64,000 bases of DNA, taken from Entoloma clypeatum (lineage: Eukaryota > Basidiomycota > Agaricomycetes > Agaricales > Entolomataceae). A program made the translations under genes and the position numbers. Each line of letters opens with the position of its first letter. The stretch's first letter is position 1. The notes beneath the pieces were generated by a model, which ran no database searches, was not told the origin of the DNA, and saw nothing but the letters and a program-made list of their open reading frames with translations. The DNA lies in contig OY751487.1 in the NCBI GenBank assembly GCA_963565915.1, forward strand, positions 2,852,001-2,916,000, read 5' to 3'. This document shows positions 53,608 through 62,730 of the stretch, piece after piece.

Positions 53608-55267
53608 TTTTTTATTTTTATTTTTATTTTATAATCTCAATTTATATACCGGCGCCCGATTGCAGTCCGGTCTGTACTAGGTACAAGGGGTAACCACTAC
53701 TGCTAAGCAGGGACTGCGGTATAAGTAGCATGGTAGAGTAAGGCCCTCTGGGGACGGCCTATGTGTGTATCCGATAAGTAAAGGATAGAGATGGACACTG
53801 AAACGTCCGTGAAAGGATATTGAGACAGCGTGTTGTAGGTGATGTGTTGTATATAGAAAAGTAGGACAAAACAAAAACCAGAAAGAGAGACATACGGGGG
53901 TGCTAGCCCATTCCTTATATGTGAAAGAAAGAAAAGACTTCAGACGGAAGGGGACGAGAACATTTGCCATGTAATTGTTGGGATCCCATCGGCGGCCCAT
54001 CGGATCAGCGGGAGCATGACCTTGGACAGGCCAGACGAGCGGGAGGGAAGGGGAACAGAGGGGGCGGGTTGAGGCGCAGCTTTAGGGTTGAAGTTCTTCA
54101 AGAACGCGGGGAGGTAGGAGGGCCGTGGTTGCGGCAATCCCGGCAGGGGTCCCATGTAGGGGAAGAGGGAGGGCATGGAGAGCGCATCCTGGAGGGGAAA
54201 GGCGGAAGCAAAGGGAAGAAAGCCTTCCGGAGAGGGGGAGGTGGGCCGCTGCATTTGGGGGCAGACACATGAGGGGGCTCAGGACTCAAGGGTCTTGAAG
54301 AGCAGGGGACAGGTGCCGGTTTGGATGGCAGGGGGTGGGGCAATCTGGGTGGAGACTGACGATGTCTCTTGCCAGAGGGAGGGGGTCGCCATTCATGAGC
54401 TGACGGAGGAGCCACTGAAGACCCTTTCAGGACAGAAACAGGGAGGGGAGAGGGGGCACAAGAGGGTGCAGGGGAAGTGGAGGCCACAGAGGCGTAGGAG
54501 CGTGTGGGAGATGAAGGCGCCATGGGAGGCACTAGAGGTGTGGGCGTTCGTGGGTCTAGGGCTGAGGCCTGGACTGCCACAGAAGCGCAAGCACGAGGTG
54601 GCACCTGGGAAGGCACAGAGGAAAGGGTGGGCACTTGTAGCAGGTCTGGACCAGAGGTCTGGGCTGCTGCAGAGGCGTGGGGGGCATGAGGCGTTTGCGA
54701 GAAATGTGCCTTGTGCATGGGAGGGAGAGTCTGCATTGAGCAGGACTGGCGGGCAGCTGGTGCTGGTGGGGGAGGGGGTGGTGAAGGCGTCTGGGTGGAC
54801 AAGTTTGCCAACTGTCGGTGTTCTGTGTAATGGTCAATCTATGATGAGAAGTACTTTAGACGGTTTCGGAATGTTGGAGACAGTTCAGAAAAGGTGAAAG
54901 GGGACTGGCAAAAGTAGTATTTCATGGTGTCCATGCAGAATGAATGTTTGAGATTGCCGAGGAAATCAGTGTGTTCTATGTTGGCAAAAACAGGGTGAAC
55001 CAAGTATTTGTGGAGAGGATGATTATCTGGGAGAAGATCATTGTTACAGGGGGGAGCGCCAGGAACAGGCACACTAGGTGCATTCTGCTGCTTGGAAGGC
55101 TTCTTGCGAGGCATGAAGGACAAGATTGTAGTATCAACGCAAGGTCAAAGACCCAGACCTGCACAGAGGATGTGTTGGATGCTACTGTGCTACTACAACC
55201 AGCATGGATTGACAAAAAGTGCGGGTGCTTAACAATCAATGGTGGTGGTTAGAGGAAGAGGAAGGTG
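53608..55267 (-). mobile_element. Non-LTR retroelement copy with poly(A) tail and 15-bp target duplication
   Basis: The left edge is a T-rich tract (the poly(A) tail of a minus-strand element). Both sides carry the 15-bp repeat acttgaataacaact (53593-53607, 55268-55282), the signature of target-primed reverse transcription. The 3' end just before the tail (tatataaattgag on the element's strand) resembles that of the LINE fragment at 57571. No reverse transcriptase is present, so it is a shortened or non-autonomous LINE derivative, or a retrocopy using LINE machinery. Confidence 0.85.
53940..55123 (-). pseudogene. Proline-rich ORF of the non-LTR element (ORF1-like)
   Basis: It begins MSFMPRKKPSKQQNAPSVPV and includes HKYLVHPVFANIEHTDFLGN. 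A TAG at 54839-54841 interrupts it, then the same frame continues into a long proline-serine-alanine-rich part to 54098. The ending appears to shift frame, continuing to 53940 with LPLIRWAADGIPTITWQ. It may be the nucleocapsid-like ORF1 of a LINE. There is no zinc knuckle, endonuclease or RT motif, and I do not recognise the family. Confidence 0.5.
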
Positions 55268-55282
55268 ACTTGAATAACAACT

Positions 55283-55358
55283 GGCATGTGCTTATTTAGT
55301 AAGTGGGAAAATGGGATGTATGTAGAGTGATTGTGAGCAATGAAATATAATAGTCTTG
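55283..55358 (+). repeat. Repeat R1, right part
   Basis: This continues R after the non-LTR insertion. It matches 63335-63400 in reverse (aagtgggaaa...tgtagagtga...gaaata). Confidence 0.7.
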
Positions 55359-55437
55359 TGGCTCAGTTGGTTAAGTGGTGTTAAAAGAATCTTTTGTACT
55401 ATAGAAGTTCAGAGTTCAAGTCTTTCTTGTGGCACAA
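55355..55437 (+). ncRNA. tRNA-like segment with pol III A and B box-like motifs
   Basis: TGGCTCAGTTGG (55359-55370) matches the A box of tRNA-derived promoters. AGTTCAAGTCT (55413-55423) resembles a B box, 54 bp downstream. The fold is degenerate, with a poor T arm. The start of the same segment occurs next to R2 (62731-62750, reverse). It could be the head of a tRNA-derived SINE or a tRNA pseudogene. Confidence 0.4.
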
Positions 55438-55489
55438 TTTTGTACTTGCCATTTTGGGACATTGATTTCGGATCCTCAGATCGTTCCAT

Positions 55490-55682
55490 GGAAAATACCA
55501 GTTTAAACCGATCCGAACCGGCCTTTGGCCAGTCTTTCAAACTCTAAAGTTTTGAGTGAACCGAGGACCAGCTGTGATCCTAAACCTTAAAGACCGAGAC
55601 CGGTGGTCTGGTCTTTCACCGGTTTGGTTCAGTCCAGTCTTGGTCTGAAACCAACAAAAGTAAACTGGACCTCAAAACACTA
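55490..55682. mobile_element. Right end of a hAT-type MITE (fragment)
   Basis: It has dense ACCGG/GGTCTGGT and GACCGAGACC-like motifs and ends in actggacctcaaaacacta, the terminus type of MITE 1 and MITE 2. The left terminus and duplications are not recognised. Confidence 0.55.
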
Positions 55683-55697
55683 TTTAGTGGCGCATCA

Positions 55698-56126
55698 ATG
55701 TCTGGCCTCGTTGTGTACACAGATTCTGATTGGGTGTCAGACCCCTCTAACAGAAAGTCGCAAACAGGATTCTATCTGAAACTTGCTGATGGCATCGTCA
55801 TCTGTCAATTGTGTTGTCAAAAGACAATTGCACACTCGTCCATGGAAGCTGAGTATATGGCTCTTTCAGACTGCACAAAAGTCTGCAAATGGATAGTCAA
55901 CATGTTTGGCGAACTCCAACTTATGAAAGTGACACCCATCCCTATCAACAGTGATAATCAAGGGTCCATCTTCAATGGGCAAAACCCTGTAACTGAAGGA
56001 TGCACTAAACACATTGACATACGATACCATGCTATATGCGAGTATGTTGAAGAAGAAATAGTCGAGCTCTTCTTCACTCCCGGGACTGATAATCCGGCGG
56101 ACATATTCACAAAGAACTTACCTTGA
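55698..56126 (+). pseudogene. Copia C RNase H (fragment)
   Basis: This is an open 142-codon frame with YTDSDWVSDPSNRKSQTGFY, AHSSMEAEYMALSDCTK, INSDNQGSIFNGQNPVTE, CTKHIDIRYH and ADIFTKNLP. These are conserved Copia RNase H motifs with catalytic Asp, Glu and Asp positions present. The upstream pol is missing, so it cannot function alone. Confidence 0.88.
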
Positions 56127-56224
56127 GTCACTTCCGAGAAATTCTGCTCGCAATTAGGGTTAGAGTTTATCTCACCCTACACTCCACTTATGAAGCAAAC
56201 ATCGGCTTCTAAGTGAGGGGGAGT

Positions 56225-56560
56225 GTTGGAACTACTGGATCCAGCATGTGATCAAACACATGATCACTATGTCGTTATGATGTATCTCTGACATCATCAA
56301 TGATGTCATACTCTGGAACATTTCATGAGTTACTATATATGTGAGTTTATTGTAGAAACACACAAACAGACCACAACATGGTCCATGTGCATATATTAGT
56401 TTAAATAGTAGACCTGTAACGTAGTTGCAGAATAAGAACTGTTCCAGTTCCCACCACGTCAGTTGCCTCTATAACACTTCTCTAGCCTAACAAGCTACTC
56501 ATACCTTATTCTTATTCATTGCATACTAACCACTTTGTATGTCGTCCCACATGGTGCACC
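56225..56560 (+). repeat. Copia C 3' LTR (right limit approximate)
   Basis: It starts tgttggaactac after the polypurine tract. The first codons of the Gypsy gag remnant are readable from about 56550-56570, so the LTR must end before then. Confidence 0.6.
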
Positions 56561-57570
56561 TTGATACCTTCAATAGGACTTTCCTTAATTCTTGTGAACT
56601 GTATGGGACTGGTTCCAGAACAGTTTGCAGATGAACATGCTAGGATCTATTGGGCACTTTCCTTCATGAAGAGTGGACATGCTGCACGCTTTGCTGACTG
56701 CATCATCTGACAAGAGTGTCGGACTGGAGCTCTGTGCCACCAGACCTGGGTACAGTTCCAAACTGAGTTCATTGCCAAGTTCACTCCAAAAAACGAAGAA
56801 CAAGATGCATGGCTTATTCTTGAGGGAGAAACTTATTACCAAGATAGTCGAGATGTGGAGGCTTACATTGACAACTTCAAAGATTATGTCGAAAAGGCTG
56901 GGTACAATGAAGGAACAAACATAGTACTCAAGTTCTGACATGGGCTCCAATGCAACATCCAATCTGAAATTGCTACACTAACTTTTGGACGATCCATAGA
57001 TGACGACCTGGATGCTTGGTATGCAGCCACACAAGTCAATGATGATAATCGGATTTCCAATAAACCTTTCAAGTCCACAGTTCCGACGCACCCAAACTCT
57101 TTCTGCGCTGCTCGAACCGCACCAAAGGCAGCAGCAGGATCTGTCTTTCCCCAACCTTTCATCCCCTACATTCCATGTGCACCTCTGACAGTCATTGCTC
57201 TGACTCCAACCATTCACAACCCCAATGCGATGGACATCAATGTCTCTCGTGTTAGGGGTAAGAATGCCAACATATGCTTCAGATGTGGTAAGACTGGTCA
57301 TTTCAGTCACGAGTGTCCGCTCCGACATCCGATTCATGATGTCATACAAACAGGAGGAGTATGTGATGGACCAATTGGCTGCTAAAGATGCAGTGGCATC
57401 TACCTCCAATATCGCTGGAGTGTTGGAGCAAGCGGAAGACAAACAAGAGGATTTTCCCCCTGACAACAAGTGAATGGTGTGCCCTCATTGTCCACTAGCA
57501 ATCATTATGCTTTCTTGTCCATAGATGAATCAGATTCTGCTTTTTCTCCCTATGACTCAGTGCAGAATGA
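56560..57570 (+). pseudogene. gag: Gypsy A-like gag and pol start, decayed
   Basis: It reads FNRTFLNSCELYG, then after a frameshift MGLVPEQFADEHARIYWALS, matching Gypsy A Gag. TGAs at 56708-56710 and 56936-56938 interrupt it. The first aligns with a CGA codon in Gypsy A (6965-6967 on the minus strand). It retains about 36 capsid residues missing from Gypsy A (around 56840-56940). The knuckle is CFRCGKTGHFSHEC. The pol start (GVPSLSTSNHYAFLSIDE) aligns with Gypsy A NSAPSLSTKNRYAALFMEQ. It is cut at its right by the LINE tail. Confidence 0.88.
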
Positions 57571-58504
57571 ACCCTCCTTTTTTTTTCTTCTTTTTTTCTT
57601 TTAAATCATCAATTTATATAGTGGTATACTAGGGTACAGTCTGCTTGACATAGAATAAACTACACCAATCTGAGGATCTATGTATGCATGAAGAACAGGC
57701 GGTGCAAAGCTCTGTCGAGCTGATAAGACCTTGTGCCAGGTCGGGGGAGTCTGTGATACACAAATGTGTTAGTATGTGCGCCCGAATACTCAAATGCGTG
57801 ATACAAGATGACACCAACCTTGCAAGGTTGGCTGTTGGTGGCGCTGAGGGGTGTCTGCGCCCTACCCCTCAAAGAAGTGCCAGTGCAGTTCTTACCCTTT
57901 GATCATGTTCGCTTGCCAGAGGGGGCTGCACCCCTTTGAACCCAGTGCGCTACCACGCGACTACCACCAACGGTTGTGTTGGGCATCGGACGATCCCTGT
58001 AGGCAAATGTTATTCATGATGAATTTCCCAAATACATCCCAAATTGGAGTGTTCCTCAAGAAGGAGGGCAAGTCTGGTGGTCTGGTGGGATGATGCAGAC
58101 ATTTGTAAAGGATGTGGGTGAAGTCCTCCATGGACTCTGAGCCACAGTCGCAATGTTCAACTTTGTCTCCAACATTGAATCTATGTCTATAATGGCCAAT
58201 AGGAGTGTGGCTGGTGAGGCCTTGAACTATTTGAGCTGTGAGGGATTGGGAGTGACCCACATCCTTGAGCCATGTTCCGCCCTTGAGATGGGACAGTTTC
58301 ATTCTTTTTGCCTGAGTGTGGTCTTGGCGTCTGACACATGATCTCAGGAATTGGTCACAGTGGCAGCCCACGTACTTGGGGGACTGATACAAATCATTCC
58401 AGTCACCAAGCATGTCGTCCGTGAATTGCTTCGTGTTGAAGTCAAGGGATCTGGAGGCCGATTCACCACACTCAACACGAATTGAGGAGGTGAAGTCATG
58501 CACT
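57571..58504 (-). mobile_element. 5'-truncated LINE (RNase H end, 3' UTR, poly(A))
   Basis: The T-rich edge at 57571-57603 is the poly(A) tail of a minus-strand element inserted into the Gypsy A-like remnant. The interior encodes the C-terminal RNase H and zinc-like end of a LINE polyprotein. The 5' side ends at the hAT terminus at 58505, so the truncation point coincides with another element's edge. Confidence 0.78.
57961..58503 (-). pseudogene. C-terminal end of a LINE reverse transcriptase polyprotein
   Basis: This frame of 180 codons reads SLTAQIVQGLTSHTPIGHYRH, then CDCGSESMEDFTHILYKC, typical of the end of fungal LINE polyproteins, where a C.C...H...C motif follows RNase H. The frame begins at the truncation point and lacks RT and endonuclease domains. 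It ends NICLQGSSDAQHNRWW. Confidence 0.75.
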
Positions 58505-61500
58505 TAGTGTTTGAAAGTCCAGTTAAAAAAATGAAATTAACCACTAACCAGACCAAACCAAACCAGTGGTTTGGTTAACCAACCGGTTTGAGTTAATTAG
58601 ATTCAGACATACCACTGGTTTAAGTTAATCACTTTGAGAAAAAAAAATTAACCAGGTTTAACTGGTTTAAACTGGTTTAAACCAGTGACCTTGATACAAA
58701 GCAAGAGGGTACCTCACATCATCTAAGCTATTGACATAGAAGTCAATCTATGAAACTACTGAAATGGATTGATAAAATGAATACAACCTATTATACAAGT
58801 CAAATGATAAATGAATAATCAAACAAATCAATTGATAATATCAGCAATTTACAGAAACTACCCAGTCTATCAAGGCAAAATCTGAACAGTCTACAAGTAA
58901 CAAAACTTGACATGCAACCCACACTTGACTCCCGCCACTCCTCCCCACCACCCCGGTGACTGCAAAAAACTCTTCCTCATCAAAATCAAAAAACAAGCAA
59001 TCTATCCAAAAAGTCCATCCCCCTCCCTCACGCTGTTCTGCAAGGATCAGCAAACGACCCCTCTCTGACAATGACAATGACCTTTCAGAGTCTGAGACTG
59101 CAAAACCAGCCAAGAAGGCACGCCGTGCATGTTGCAGCTCTGGTGCCCATAATCAGATGTGCGACAAGCACCCCAGACAACGCCCATGCCATGATTCCAA
59201 CACTGGCCAACCCTCATCTGATGGCAAAAATTATAATTCGAGATGTTACCACCGGAAGAAGGCACATTCACATAAGCACTCTGATCCTGATGAAGATGTT
59301 GAGGAGAAGGTAGAACCATGGCATGAGAAAGATAAATCCCATGCCGTCGAGGAGGAGATTGAGGAGGAGATTGATGGTGGTGATGAGACTGAGAAATCAA
59401 AAGATGAAGCTAACAAAAGTATAAATGATCAGTAGTTTTGAATCAATCAGTTACTTACCAGGGCCAGGAGGATGGTAACAACAGCGATGGCTTGGCTGAC
59501 CACCATCACAGTGAGATTCCGGACAACGCTGTTGCCAAGAAAGATCTTGGCCATGATGTTGAGTTGGTGTTCTTGCCAAAGGTGACAGTGATATTCCGTT
59601 ACAAATCAGATGAGATCATGGGGTGATGGTGTCTGATATGTCAGTGAGCATAATTTACAACAGCCTCACACACGCAACTCACGTCTTCTTGAGGGAGGAC
59701 CCCACCCTCGTTAAAAAGTTTGGACAGCGGCAGGCCTTTTACAAAGGTGGGCATAACTCTACTTGTTGGTATCACATTCAAAAGCATTACGACCTGTATA
59801 GGAAACATTGTGAGGAGGAGAAAGTCAAGCCGCATCATTGGGCAAAGCCGCTGCCAAAGAAAGCGAAGGGTACTCAAAAAACCTTGGACACAATGGTGAA
59901 GGTCGTCAAAGTGTCCGCAGAGTTTTCGCATGAGGAGGTCTTGCACGCAATCACACAATTCATTGCATGTGACGACCAAGTAAGTCTATTTGTTGTTCAT
60001 GGGTGTATCTGCCTGATCCTTTATAAGTCTCTTGCCATATCTGATAAGATAATGTTCCGCAACTGCCTGGTAACAATGAGACCCAGGACAACAAAGGGGG
60101 AGCTGCCAACGACTCACAACGTCAAGGTTTATATTCACAATAGATTTGTCGAGCATCTTCATAGCTTGAAGGAAGAATTTATGGTTAGTCCTGTCTAATT
60201 TACCAAGTAGAAAGACTTACCCTCGATGGGTACCAGCAAACACCGGGCCAAGTATCTGTAACAGTGGATGGATGGATGGCAGACACGTCCAAACAGGTGT
60301 TCCTTGGTATGACAGCGGATTGGATTGGCGTGACCGTTGTGGGGATGGAGAGCAATGAGAGAGGAGAGAAGGTAGCGAAACAGAAGTGGGAGGCAAAGAT
60401 GGTAATTATCAGCTTCAAAAGGGTGTATGGTGGCCATGATGGCGAAAACCTGGGGCGGTACTTTGTGGGCTTGACGGACAGAGTAGGAATCACATCAAAG
60501 TCATCATCCAAGGTTTTGTTTATTGTTTACCCATGCTATTATTAATTGATTAAACAATTGATCACACAGCTACTTTGTGCGACGCTCAACAACGCATCGA
60601 GCAATGGGACGGCATGTGATACCATTGAGGATATCCACACCTTCCGTCTCCTTCCAGCATGGTCTGCAAAAAAGAACAAACTGCCGTGAGTCCAACTTTA
60701 TTTATATGGTGCAAGTTACTGACTGCATTGTTCAGCTGCCTTGGTCATGTCCTCAACCTGGGAAACATTGAGATGATGGAACGCATCACCCATATTGGCA
60801 AACTTGAGACAATGACGGCAATTTGGGAATTTGATCCGTCGCTTCCAGATGACAGGATCCTGAATGGATCCTTGGACATTATTGCAACTCTTCGGACAGT
60901 TGCAATCAAAGTCAGTGTTATCAAATCTCATGAGAGTTACACCCATTAGCAATTTATTCAGATTCAATCATCTTCTCAACAAATTGAATGTTTTCAATGT
61001 CTTCAAACAGACTGTAATATCAACACACCGCTCAGGATACCCACTATTGTCGAACATCCAATGGGGAACTTTGTTCCTCATGACTGATTGTGCTGATCAA
61101 GTGCGACAGGTGAGCCACCCCTGCCATCCAAACTTTGAACCCTTTATGACATTCAACAGGCAATCAATCTTTTTATATCAACCGCAGATCAACAATTTGG
61201 TCCCATGACCACCGTCCGTTCAAGGGGTTCCATCGTCAAGAAGATCCCGTGGTCTGTGGCGAAGTTTTCGCAGGATGATTGGGAAAGGGTGATCGAGGCA
61301 AGGGATATTCTCAAGGTGTGTTGTTATATTTCAGTCACAATCTTTTCTCTCATTCTTTCTCTCATCAGGATTCAAACAATCTTCAGCAATACTTTTCATC
61401 TGAATGACAACCGACTCTCTGGTGGGCCATCCCCGTGATTGAAGATCTCTTGACAGCATGGGAGAACAAGATGGGGGATCCATGTTTCAGTGCATACCAT

Positions 61501-62730
61501 GAGGCCATCAAAAAAGGGTGCGAAAAAATCAAGAAATACTACTTCAAGTTCGACAAGAAGCCGGTATATCTCCTTTCACTATGTAAATTGTTTCACTCTT
61601 TTTCTGTATTTTGCTTTCTCGCTAACTGTTACATTTCAGGTCTACATCCATATTACAAGATGGCATACATCAAGCATCAATGGGGGGGTGAGAAGGAGCA
61701 AGCTGAAGAAATCACAGAGGGGAATTTGGATGCCAAGAATTGGCAAGAGGAGGCGATGAAGATCCTTGAGGACACGGTATGTCACAACTTACTCCTTCGA
61801 GCTTCAAGGGCTGAACGCTGAACTGACACATGTAGATGGAGGAGTACTGGGACAAACAGGTCCAAGCAAATGGTTCAGCACAGCCCACTGCTTCCGTCAA
61901 CCAAGCGCCAGCGCAACTGCCACTCAAGTTTCAACGCCCACTGTGAAATGTTGGTGGAGATGGCAGGTGACGAAAGTTGGAAGACTGAGCTCCGCCACTA
62001 TCTGAAGGAGGTTCCTGCAAATGTAATGAGAGAAACAGATATTATTGCATGGTGGCAGGTGTGTGCTGTTTCGTGAAACATCAACACTCTAATTTAAGTA
62101 CCATACATCGGACACTAGGCAAATTACAACCGCTTTCCAACGTTGGCCCACATTGCCCTCGACATCCTCGGGATTCCAGCGTCATCTGTCCCTTGCAAAT
62201 GACTGTCTTTGTCAGGCAAGTTGATTGCGACTGATAAGCGGTCTTGGTTGGGATCAGATCAGTTCGAGGAGTTACAGGTTATGAAGTCAGCATGGAGGAA
62301 TGATATCGTGGATCTGGCAGCATGGAATACAGGTGAAGCTGAAGAGATTGATATGTCTGAATTTGAAGCTCTTTTGAAGCAGAATGTGATTGACACTGAG
62401 TGGAATGATAAACTTGGGATATAATTACATTTTCTTGTACATGCTTTTTGTTTTTTTAGGAACGACTTGCAATCTTCATGTGTTCAGATGGTTTAAAATT
62501 ATGTGAACCTATGTCAACAGCAGATTATACTAAGTAACATGTCTCTTTGTGATATTTGTATGGTTTAACTGAGTTTAACCAACAAATTAACCAAACCAAT
62601 GAAAAATTAACTGGTTAATGATGGTTTGGTCTGGTTTAGATTTTTTTTCTGAAAATTTTTTAACTGGTTAAGGTTTAGGTTAATGGATTTGGGGTCAATT
62701 AACCAAACCAAACCAAACTTTCAAACACTA
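58505..62730 (+). mobile_element. hAT DNA transposon, full length (4.2 kb), inactive transposase
   Basis: The termini TAGTGTTTGAAAGT and its complement ACTTTCAAACACTA form 14-bp inverted repeats of hAT type. The left end is identical to MITE 1 over 18 bp. Subterminal zones carry many GGTTTAAC/AACCAAACC motifs. It contains a multi-exon transposase gene. The flanks (catgcact left, caactgag right) are not a matching 8-bp duplication, so it may be rearranged. Confidence 0.88.
58956..62424 (+). pseudogene. hAT transposase, multi-exon, catalytic residues mutated
   Basis: The N-terminal exon is basic and serine-rich. A BED-like zinc finger follows (STCWYHIQKHYDLYRKHC near 59750). The RNase H-like core starts SVTVDGWMADTSKQVFLGMTADW (first catalytic Asp). 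The second Asp region reads TLNNASSNGT, with Asn at 60588-60590 where the family has Asp (TLDNAS). The C-terminal dimerisation region shows YNRFPTLAHIALDILGIPASSVPC, followed by Lys (62197-62199) and TGA (62200-62202) where the family has Glu-Arg (CERLFSS). It resumes SGKLIATDKRSWL. Introns such as that from 59980 to 60046 are plausible. It is likely inactive. Confidence 0.86.

Larger units (their letters stand above)
55683..56560 (+). mobile_element. Copia C: 3' end of a third Copia family
   Basis: It contains the RNase H end (55698-56126), a polypurine tract (gagggggag) and a 3' LTR beginning tgttggaac at 56225. The left side is cut by a hAT-type fragment. The right LTR end is not certain. 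It lies next to a Gypsy A-like gag into which it seems to have inserted. Confidence 0.75.

Noticed and set aside
54098..54811. The proline-rich frame at 54 kb as a host gene
   Set aside because: It lies within an insertion with a poly(A) tail and 15-bp target duplication, so it belongs to a retroelement.
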